Origin: Pogonophryne albipinna
Taxonomy: Eukaryota > Chordata > Actinopteri > Perciformes > Artedidraconidae
Assembly (NCBI GenBank): GCA_028583405.1
Contig: CM053260.1
Location: 11,616,660-11,680,659, forward strand
DNA length: 64,000 nt
Direction of reading: 5' to 3'
The position numbers and the translations under genes were made by a program. Shown here one piece after another: positions 37,501 through 49,500 of this stretch. The notes below the pieces were generated by a model. That model saw only the letters and a program-made list of their open reading frames with translations. It did no database searches and was not told where the DNA came from. Numbering within the stretch: position 1 is the first letter of the stretch; every line of letters begins with the position of its first letter.

Positions 37501-40500
37501 AGAAAACTTTCCACTCTGAGCTCTTTTCATGAAGGAGGTTTTTCCCACGCTGCTGTCTCCAACCATCATCACATTGTAAGCATTTGCTTTATGATCTGCT
37601 ATTCTGGAATTACCCTCTGAAAACAAAAACATTATTGGTCACACATTATATTTATTTATCTCCATATTAAACTTCCCTCTCTCATTATCTTTAGCAGCTG
37701 TGTGTAAGTATTAATGCTCTGTTCACCCAGAGAAAACTTCTGTTGGCTCAGCCCGACTTCAGCATAAAGATGTTGAACCGTCTTCTCACTGTTGAACAGA
37801 TAACAATAACGACTTTAAACAACACACAGAAAAAGATCAGCATACAAAAAGTTATTCACATTTTAAATGTTCAGACATCAGCATCCCCAAATGAATCATC
37901 ACATTGACTAATATTAGAAGTGGATACACTACAAGGATGTGGTCAAGGTTTCTTTCATTGTCATAGGAAACTATCTTGGATTGAAGGAATTTGAGCAAAA
38001 CATTAGGCAAATCACAAAAGAAACGCAAATAGCAGACATGTTAGAAGCAGTAGCAGACATGTTAAAAATGCATCCCTCCAGGATAAGCATACTTGAATAA
38101 TTGACAAGCCTAGAAAACCGACTTCTCAATTTACATGCCTACAACTGAACACACAATAATAACATTCCACCCTACATTATACTCCTGAGCCCTATCCTTG
38201 TGTCTGTCCTCCATTAGCTGGCTTTCAAAAAGTACATCTGTAACTTATGTGCTTGCTTTTCCTTTTATTCTTATTACTCCCTCCAGACTTCTGCCTGTTA
38301 TGAAGATAAATGCAAATCAACAATGTTGCCACTGTACTGATGACTCAAACCTGCTCGTATGGAGTTTGTGGCCTACTGCAGATTCTCTATGCATGAGGAT
38401 CAGTTTAGATGATTCAGAGGAAACACGACTTCAACAGTTCAATTTTAGGTTTCATTTTGAATTGATAACAGGATACTGATTATGTGTCTTTGTTCTGAAT
38501 GCTAACTGCTTACAATTCAACTCTATGGTCTCACAATGTTTTTACTGGGAAAGGAAAATGTTAGTGTAACAGAATTAAACTGATCTTGTTCAGTAACGTT
38601 TGGAAAACTCTTACAATGATATATTTTAGGTTATAGGTTAGGTTATACCACCCATGGTGGTGGCGGGGTTATGGTATGGGCAAGCGTATGTTATGGACGA
38701 CGAACACAGGCCACTCGATTCACAACATTACCCTAACCCTAACCCTACCCCTACCCCTCACACTAGATACTAACTGGTTTTCGGACCCCCCCAGACCCCC
38801 CCAATAAAGCAAAACTGCACGTTTCAGAGTGGCCTTTTATTGTGGGCAGCCTAAGGCACACCTGTGCAATAATCATGCTGTCTAATCAGCATCTTGATAT
38901 GCCACACCTGTGAGGTGGGATGGATTATCTCGGCAAAGGAGAAGTGCTCACTATCACAGAACTTTTCAGATTTGTGAACAATATTTGAGAGAAATGGTTA
39001 TTTTGTGTATATAGAAAATGTTTTAGATCTTTGAGTTCATCTCATGAAAAATGGGAGCAAAAACAAAAGTGTTGCGTTCATATTTTTGTTCAGTGTATCT
39101 CTGTTCCTCAGCGCCACTTACCTCACAGTCCTTGGGGCAATTTCTTCCTTTGAGATGCTGATGTTCGATGGTTTCTTCTCACTTTTACCTGCCTGCACAG
39201 ACAAAAGCATCCCAATCACAAGGTGACAGCAGGGCAGATTTTATTTTGAATGTCGATCTCATATTCAATATATGGCATTTTGATAATAAGTACATGTCAT
39301 GTTTTCTGTTTTGTTTCACAAAGACAAAAGAGAATCTTCATTTGTAATTATAATATCCGCTCATCCAAACGTTTTTGACAGGTTTTCGAGAAATAATCCT
39401 CTCGCTCACAGAAAGTGAAGCATGAAGTTTTACAGGATATTTTAAGAATGTGTGGAATTTATATTATTTGTCCAACAATGTAATGATACAAATAGGAGAA
39501 TTACATTTTATAGAAAGGAACAATAACAGGGCTTTTATATATATGCATTTTTCATAAATGTGACGTACAAGTAAGATCTTTTTTATGAGGCCTCTATATT
39601 GTTAGAAGTCAATAAAAAGCAACTAAATGCTTTATAGAGTACACCCCACCATTAAGATCAAGGCACATGATACAGCTTTATGTTCTCCTTTTCAGAATGT
39701 GAAACATGTCGTGTAGACCGCATGTTCCTCGTTTTATTTCACTGTGTGTGAAACAACATGACCAGTGTGCAAGAGGATTTATGCAAACATGAGTAACAGC
39801 ACGACATACAATAACTGTGCCAAATAACAAATGTCCATTAATTCACTTCAAGATAAAGGCCCAACGTAAAAAAATACATGATAATGCAATGTTTAGAAAG
39901 TACACTAAGGAACGGATGATAACTTGTAAACACTCAAAGCTAAAGATAAAAATGACTCTGCTGCTTACCTCTGATATTTGGACCAGGCTCAAAGATTCTT
40001 CTCTCAGCTCTTCAGGTGTATTGATGGCACTTCCATCTGTATTACTTCTGACATCTCTCTCATGTTGTGTATCTTGCATTTTGTCTCCACTTGCGGTTTG
40101 GTTTTCATATCTTTTGAGTCCATGTGACTTCCTGCTGGATCCCATTTTTCTTCTTCTCCCACCAGAAGCTGTTTCTGACATTAAATCTTCTTTTGGGGAA
40201 GTGGAAGGTATTGCAGCAAGAGAATTGGGAGTACGTTGATGTTCTGTTTCTATGAGTTGACCAGGAGGAACAGGATTATCTTCCAATGGCTGGTGAGCTT
40301 TAATGTGAGAGTCACCAATATGGCTGTACTCCACTGTTTCAAATATATTTTCTTTCCTTTGCTCAGAGCCCGTGTCTTTGTGTTTTAAGTTAAGCTGAAG
40401 CTCATCTTCTGTGATGTTGGAGAAAAGTTCAGTCTTTACATCTCCAACATTGGATGCAGTCTCTGTTGCTTCATCATCCACATCCTGTTCTTGATGCAAG

Positions 40501-43500
40501 TCTTCCCTTTTGTGTCTTGATCCAAAATTCCTGCGGGTTGAGCCCATCTTTTTCCTCCTGTTTGGACTTGGATTCTTCATCTCTATATTTGTATCGTGAA
40601 CTACTTCAGTGGGGTTGTCCAACTGTTGTTTACTAAACTGGGCACTGATATGTTGATGTTCTGCTCCTTCTCTTACCACATATGTCAATATTTCCAAATC
40701 TGCCACAACAGGCGCTTCGGCTGATTTCAAAGTTTGGTCCTCAATTATGCTTACACTTTCCTCATCATTTTGCATACTCTGTGTGATCTCACATAAAGAC
40801 ACAAATCTCTCTCCTATGATAACTGTGTTTCTATTCTCTTCAGTATTTTCAGACAGTAAAGGACTGGGGATTTGCCTCTCAGTGGTTGTAAAATCATCTA
40901 TCTGTGGTGGTTCCACACAAACATTTAAATTCCTCTCACTCTCCCTTTCATCAGCTACATGAACAAATATAGCAGGATTAACAACTTGCAAGTCAGAGCT
41001 TGGTATGTTTTGTCTGTTGTTGTGCACTGTGCTGGTTTCATTGGCTTCTTGTTCGTTATTCATAGGACTTTGTGATGCTTTTGCATGTTCACTCTGTGAT
41101 ACCTCTACAGTCATAAGCATAGGTAACTCTTCCAGTCCTTCTATCTTTTCAAGATGTCTCATGTCAGCTTCTGTTTTAAAGTCACTTTCTCTTTCATCAC
41201 TCTTTTCCTCTGGTTTCCTATTGAGTTGAGACCGGCGAGTAGAGCCCATCTTTCTCCTCTTCTGTTTCGATGTTCCCTGCACATTTTCACTGTTGTCTGA
41301 ATGAGATTCTTCTTGTTCCTTTAGATGGCTGGAAATGTCACTTTCCTCAAACATATCTGGCTCTGCTCTGAAGTTTTCCTTAAGACCTGTGTGAAATGGA
41401 GCCAAGCTGTCTGATACGTTCTTTTTAATCTTTTCTGAAATATTAATTTCTTGGGCTTTGTGTTCCGACTTCAAAGGATCCTCTGATTGTTCTCCATCTG
41501 CATCCTGGTTAGAAACTTGCATATACATTGAACTCTCCGGTCCTGATTTAAAGTATTTTACTGTGACATCGCCCACAGTTGGTGATGTATCATTTGTCTG
41601 TTGCACATTAATGTCTTTGTCAAAAGATAAAGCTTCAGAGCTTTGGAATTGAAAAGTCTCTTCTTGCTCAAGAACATCAAAACCAATTGGTCGTGAGGAG
41701 ACATTGTCACCATGATATGAGATAGTTTGTATGTCTGAATCAGCTTTCCAAACTGAGACTTCTGGTGGTTGCGAGTCTGTTTTAACTGTGTCACGTCCTC
41801 CAAGCTGGCATACATTTTCAGTCTCTTTTTTTTGTTTATTTTTTTCCTCATCAACATCTTTGACAAATACATCATTGCTAGGGCTTAAATGAATGTCTGT
41901 TTTCATAATTGCACTGTTGTCCTTCTCATTCTGTGACAACATGATGCCTTCCTCCAAGAAAATGTCTGTGTTTTCTTCGTCACTTACGTTTGAACTTAAG
42001 TCTAGGTCGGACTTCTTTTTTAATTCTTCCTGCTTTATTGTCTCTGTTACTAATGACATTCTTGTAGTGTCCTTGATGTGCAGTGGTCCTTTGTTTCTTC
42101 TGCTTGATCCAAATTTCCGTCTGTTCCCTGTGGGGTTTGTGGTGCATTCAGGTTCTGAGTTCTCTCTGAGGTCTTGTTCTTCTGTGGTTATCTCTGATGT
42201 GATAGAGGACTCATTCTTTTCTGTTGTTATCTGAGACTCACTCATCAAATAGTTGGTCTGTACATTTTCAGCATGCCTGAACATTTCTGTGACATTGTCC
42301 TTTTCCATGCTTTCTTTTTCTGTTACGGTACAAACATTTGGGAATTCTTCCTCTGGCATCTCCCCAACATTTGATTGGACATTTGTATTTTGATCTTCTG
42401 TTAAACGTGCATGTACATTTGAACCAGTAAGCTCAGAGATGCCAACAAGTGCATTTTCTTTAACAAGCTCACCAACATATTCAGTTGGAGCAGTGTCAAA
42501 TATTTCCATTCCCATCAACATGGTTTCCTTCGTTTGTTCCTGCACTACTGGTTCTACTGGTAATGACAATTCTGTTTCAAGAGATTTATTTCCCCTGGTG
42601 TTTCCAGAATCTTCCCCTGCAGGTTCATGGTACGATTCAGCAACAGAGTCCTTGACATGCTGTCTTCCTTTATTTCTACGGCTAGACCCCAGTTTTCTTC
42701 TCTTCCCAATGGGGTTAAAGTCAATGTTTTGTTGTGGTTGGGAGTCAGAAGTCACAGTTATTCCTGATTGCACAGCTTGTGAAGAGGATTCACCCTCCTC
42801 AATTTCAGAGAAAAGTCCTTCCTCATGACCCTTTGGTTCAGCACTGGGTTTCATATCATACTGTACTTGGCCTTCAATCTCCTTCACCTGACCTAGAGCA
42901 GAGTCTACTCCTTCAATGTAGCTGATCGGTGGTTCCTTGGTATCATAGAAATGATGATCCTCATTTTTCTGCTCTAAATCCTCAAAAATGCTTTCTTCAT
43001 TAAGATACTCTTCCTGCTTGTTGTCAGGAACTGACATTTTCTGACTGGTAGGAGAATCATCAGGTATTTTCACAACCATCTCAAATGGGTTTGTCTCTCT
43101 GATTTCAGCTTGGTCCATTGTGTTACCAGAAATTATTTGAGAATTTTCTGTGGCAGCGTGAATCGCATGGTCAGATGATAAATCTATTTGAGGTATTTCT
43201 TGAATTTCTGTTGGCTTACCCTCCTGTTCATGGAGTTTGTTCTCACCATCATCTGACCGATGAGCCCCTTTGACTTCAGATACATTGAACAACTCATGTG
43301 TTTCCTCATTTGTTGTAGACTCTTCTTTTGATGATGCAAATGCTTCTTCTTCAACACTGCATTCAGGTTCTGAGTTCTCTCTGAGGTCTTGTTCTTCTGT
43401 GGTTATCTCTGATGTGATAGAGGACTCATTATTTTCTGTTGTTATCTGAGACTCACTCATCAAATAGTTGGTCTGTACATTTTCAGCATGCCTGAACATT

Positions 43501-46500
43501 TCTGTGACATTGTCCTTTTCCATGCTTTCTTTTTCTGTTACGGTACAAACATTTGGGAATTCTTCCTCTGGCATCTCCCCAACATTTGATTGGACATTTG
43601 TCTTTTGATCTTCTCTTAAATGTGCATGTACATTTGAACCAGTAAGCTCAGAGATGCCAACAAGTGCATTTTCTTTAACAAGCTCACCAACATATTCAGT
43701 TGGAGCAGTGTCAAATATTTCCATTCCCATCAACATGGTTTCCTTCGTTTGTTCCTGCACTACTGGCTCTACTGGTAATGACAATTCTGTTTCAAGAGAT
43801 TTATTTTCCCTGGTGTTTCCAGAATCTTCCCCTGCAGGTTCATGGTACGATTCAGCAACAGAGTCCTTGACATGCTGTCTTCCTTTATTTCTACGGCTAG
43901 ACCCTAGTTTTCTTCTCTTCCCAATGGGGTTAAAGTCAATGTTTTGTTGTGGTTGGGAGTCAGAAGTCACAGTTATTCCTGATTGCACAGCTTGTGAAGA
44001 GGATTCACCCTCCTCAATTTCAGAGAAAAGTCCTTCCTCATGACCCTTTGGTTCAGCACTGGGTTTCATATCATACTGTACTTGGCCTTCAATCTCCTTC
44101 ACCTGACCTAGAGCAGAGTCTACTCCTTCAATGTAGCTGATCGGTGGTTCCTTGGTATCATAGAAATGATGATCCTCATTTTTCTGCTCTAAATCCTCAA
44201 AAATGCTTTCTTCATTAAGATACTCTTCCTGCTTGTTGTCAGGAACTGACATTTTCTGACTGGTAGGAGAATCATCAGGTATTTTCACAACAATCTCAAA
44301 TGGGTTTGTCTCTCTGATTTCAGCTTGGTCCATTGTGTTACCAGAAATTATTTGAGAATTTTCTGTGGCAGCGTGAATCGCATGGTCAGATGATAAATCT
44401 ATTTGAGGTATTTCTTGAATTTCTGTTGGCTTACCCTCCTGTTCATGGAGTTTGTTATCACCATCATCTGACCGATGAGCCCCTTTGACTTCAGATACAT
44501 TGAACAACTCATGTGTTTCCTCAATTGTTGCAGACTCCTCTTTTGATGATGCAAATGCTTCTTGTTCAACACTGCATTCAGGTTCTGAGTTCTCTCTGAG
44601 GTCTTGTTCTTCTGTGGTTATCTCTGATGTGATAGAGGACTCATTCTTTTCTGTTGTTATCTGAGACTCACTCATCAAATAGTTGGTCTGTACATTTTCA
44701 GCATGCCTGAACATTTCTGTGACATTGTCCTTTTCCATGCTTTCTTTTTCTGTTACGGTACAAACATTTGGGAATTCTTCCTCTGGCATCTCCCCAACAT
44801 TTGATTGGACATTTGTATTTTGATCTTCTGTTAAACGTGCATGTACATTTGAACCAGTAAGCTCAGAGATGCCAACAAGTGCATTTTCTTTAACAAGCTC
44901 ACCAACATATTCAGTTGGAGCAGTGTCAAATATTTCCATTCCCATCAACATGGTTTCCTTCGTTTGTTCCTGCACTACTGGCTCTACTGGTAATGACAAT
45001 TCTGTTTCAAGAGATTTATTTCCCCTGGTGTTTCCAGAATCTTCCCCTGCAGGTTCATGGTACGATTCAGCAACAGAGTCCTTGACATGCTGTCTTCCTT
45101 TATTTCTACGGCTAGACCCCAGTTTTCTTCTCTTCCCAATGGGGTTAAAGTCAATGTTTTGTTGTGGTTGGGAGTCAGAAGTCACAGTTATTCCTGATTG
45201 CACAGCTTGTGAAGAGGATTCACCCTCCTCAATTTCAGAGAAAAGTCCTTCCTCATGACCCTTTGGTTCAGCACTGGGTTTCATATCATACTGTACTTGG
45301 CCTTCAATCTCCTTCACCTGACCTAGAGCAGAGTCTACTCCTTCAATGTAGCTGATCGGTGGTTCCTTGGTATCATAGAAATGATGATCCTCATTTTTCT
45401 GCTCTAAATCCTCAAAAATGCTTTCTTCATTAAGATACTCTTCCTGCTTGTTGTCAGGAACTGACATTTTCTGACTGGTAGGAGAATCATCAGGTATTTT
45501 CACAACCATCTCAAATGGGTTTGTCTCTCTGATTTCAGCTTGGTCCATTGTGTTACCAGAAATTATTTGAGAATTTTCTGTGGCAGCGTGAATCGCATGG
45601 TCAGATGATAAATCTATTTGAGGTATTTCTTGAATTTCTGTTGGCTTACCCTCCTGTTCATGGAGTTTGTTATCACCATCATCTGACCGATGAGCCCCTT
45701 TGACTTCAGATACATTGAACAACTCATGTGTTTCCTCATTTGTTGTAGACTCTTCTTTTGATGATGCAAATGCTTCTTCTTCAACACTGCATTCAGGTTC
45801 TGAGTTCTCTCTGAGGTCTTGGTCTTCTGTGGTTATCTCTGATGTGATAGAGGACTCATTATTTTCTGTTGTTATCTGAGACACACTCATCAAATAGTTG
45901 GTCTGTACATTTTCAGCGTGCCTGAACATTTCTGTGACATTGTCCTTTTCCATGCTTTCTTTTTCTGTTACGGTACAAACATTTGGGAATTCTTCCTCTG
46001 GCATCTCCCCAACATTTGATTGGACATTTGTCTTTTGATCTTCTCTTAAATGTGCATGTACATTTGAACCAGTAAGCTCAGAGATGCCAACAAGTGCATT
46101 TTCTTTAACAAGCTCACCAACATATTCAGTTGGAGCAGTGTCAAATATTTCCATTCCCATCAACATGGTTTCCTTCGTTTGTTCCTGCACTACTGGCTCT
46201 ACTGGTAATGACAATTCTGTTTCAAGAGATTTATTTTCCCTGGTGTTTCCAGAATCTTCCCCTGCAGGTTCATGGTACGATTCAGCAACAGAGTCCTTGA
46301 CATGCTGTCTTCCTTTATTTCTACGGCTAGACCCTAGTTTTCTTCTCTTCCCAATGGGGTTAAAGTCAATGTTTTGTTGTGGTTGGGAGTCAGAAGTCAC
46401 AGTTATTCCTGATTGCACAGCTTGTGAAGAGGATTCACCCTCCTCAATTTCAGAGAAAAGTCCTTCCTCATGACCCTTTGGTTCAGCACTGGGTTTCATA

Positions 46501-49500
46501 TCATACTGTACTTGGCCTTCAATCTCCTTCACCTGACCTAGAGCAGAGTCTACTCCTTCAATGTAGCTGATCGGTGGTTCCTTGGTATCATAGAAATGAT
46601 GATCCTCATTTTTCTGCTCTAAATCCTCAAAAATGCTTTCTTCATTAAGATACTCTTCCTGCTTGTTGTCAGGAACTGACATTTTCTGACTGGTAGGAGA
46701 ATCATCAGGTATTTTCACAACAATCTCAAATGGGTTTGTCTCTCTGATTTCAGCTTGGTCCATTGTGTTACCAGAAATTATTTGAGAATTTTCTGTGGCA
46801 GCGTGAATCGCATGGTCAGATGATAAATCTATTTGAGGTATTTCTTGAATTTCTGTTGGCTTACCCTCCTGTTCATGGAGTTTGTTATCACCATCATCTG
46901 ACCGATGAGCCCCTTTGACTTCAGATACATTGAACAACTCATGTGTTTCCTCAATTGTTGCAGACTCCTCTTTTGATGATGCAAATGCTTCTTGTTCAAC
47001 ACTGCATTCAGGTTCTGAGTTCTCTCTGAGGTCTTGTTCTTCTGTGGTTATCTCTGATGTGATAGAGGACTCATTCTTTTCTGTTGTTATCTGAGACTCA
47101 CTCATCAAATAGTTGGTCTGTACATTTTCAGCATGCCTGAACATTTCTGTGACATTGTCCTTTTCCATGCTTTCTTTTTCTGTTACGGTACAAACATTTG
47201 GGAATTCTTCCTCTGGCATCTCCCCAACATTTGATTGGACATTTGTATTTTGATCTTCTGTTAAACGTGCATGTACATTTGAACCAGTAAGCTCAGAGAT
47301 GCCAACAAGTGCATTTTCTTTAACAAGCTCACCAACATATTCAGTTGGAGCAGTGTCAAATATTTCCATTCCCATCAACATGGTTTCCTTCGTTTGTTCC
47401 TGCACTACTGGCTCTACTGGTAATGACAATTCTGTTTCAAGAGATTTATTTCCCCTGGTGTTTCCAGAATCTTCCCCTGCAGGTTCATGGTACGATTCAG
47501 CAACAGAGTCCTTGACATGCTGTCTTCCTTTATTTCGACGGCTAGACCCCAGTTTTCTTCTCTTCCCAATGGGGTTAAAGTCAATGTTTTGTTGTGGTTG
47601 GGAGTCAGAAGTCACAGTTATTCCTGATTGCACAGCTTGTGAAGAGGATTCACCCTCCTCAATTTCAGAGAAAAGTCCTTCCTCATGACCCTTTGGTTCA
47701 GCACTGGGTTTCATATCATACTGTACTTGGCCTTCAATCTCCTTCACCTGACCTAGAGCAGAGTCTACTCCTTCAATGTAGCTGATCGGTGGTTCCTTGG
47801 TATCATAGAAATGATGATCCTCATTTTTCTGCTCTAAATCCTCAAAAATGCTTTCTTCATTAAGATACTCTTCCTGCTTGTTGTCAGGAACTGACATTTT
47901 CTGACTGGTAGGAGAATCATCAGGTATTTTCACAACCATCTCAAATGGGTTTGTCTCTCTGATTTCAGCTTGGTCCATTGTGTTACCAGAAATTATTTGA
48001 GAATTTTCTGTGGCAGCGTGAATCGCATGGTCAGATGATAAATCTATTTGAGGTATTTCTTGAATTTCTGTTGGCTTACCCTCCTGTTCATGGAGTTTAT
48101 CACCATCATCTGACCGATGAGCCCCTTTGACTTCAGATACATTGAACAACTCATGTGTTTCCTCAATTGTTGTAGACTCCTCTTTTGATGATGCAAATGC
48201 TTCTTCTTCAACACTGCATTCAGGTTCTGAGTTCTCTCTGAGGTCTTGTTCTTCTGTGGTTATCTCTGATGTGATAGAGGACTCATTATTTTCTGTTGTT
48301 ATCTGAGACTCACTCATCAAATAGTTGGTCTGTACATTTTCAGCGTGCCTGAACATTTCTGTGACATTGTCCTTTTCCATGCTTTCTTTTTCTGTTACGG
48401 TACAAACATTTGGGAATTCTTCCTCTGGCATCTCCCCAACATTTGATTGGACATTTGTCTTTTGATCTTCTGTTAAACGTGCATGTACATTTGAACCAGT
48501 AAGCTCAGAGATGCCAAAAAGTGCATTTTCTTTAACAAGCTCACCAACATATTCAGTTGGAGCAGTGTCAAATATTTCCATTCCCATCAACATGGTTTCC
48601 TTCGTTTGTTCCTGCACTACTGGTTCTACTGGTAATGACAATTCTGTTTCAAGAGATTTATTTCCCCTGGTGTTTCCAGAATCTTCCCCTGCAGGTTCAT
48701 GGTACGATTCAGCAACAGAGTCCTTGACATGCTGTCTTCCTTTATTTCTACGGCTAGACCCCAGTTTTCTTCTCTTCCCAATGGGGTTAAAGTCAATGTT
48801 TTGTTGTGGTTGGGAGTCAGAAGTCACAGTTATTCCTGATTGCACAGCTTGTGAAGAGGATTCACCCTCCTCAATTTCAGAGAAAAGTCCTTCCTCATGA
48901 CCCTTTGGTTCAGCACTGGGTTTCATATCATACTGTACTTGGCCTTCAATCTCCTTCACCTGACCTAGAGCAGAGTCTACTCCTTCAATGTAGCTGATCG
49001 GTGGTTCCTTGGTATCATAGAAATGATGATCCTCATTTTTCTGCTCTAAATCCTCAAAAATGCTTTCTTCATTAAGATACTCTTCCTGCTTGTTGTCAGG
49101 AACTGACATTTTCTGACTGGTAGGAGAATCATCAGGTATTTTCACAACCATCTCAAATGGATTTGTCTCTCTGATTTCAGCTTGGTCCATTGTGTTACCA
49201 GAAATTATTTGAGAATTTTCTGTGGCAGCGTGAATCGCATGGTCAGATGATAAATCTATTTGAGGTATTTCTTGAATTTCTGTTGGCTTACCCTCCTGTT
49301 CATGGAGTTTGTTATCACCATCATCTGACCGATGAGCCCCTTTGACTTCAGATACATTGAACAACTCATGTGTTTCCTCAATTGTTGTAGACTCCTCTTT
49401 TGATGATGCAAATGCTTCTTCTTCAACACTGCATTCAGGTTCTGAGTTCTCTCTGAGGTCTTGTTCTTCTGTGGTTATCTCTGATGTGATAGAGGACTCA

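Noticed and set aside
38733..38762. Telomere-like CCCTAA runs
   Set aside because: Only two to three perfect units within a degraded Tc1 remnant; too short for an interstitial telomere claim.
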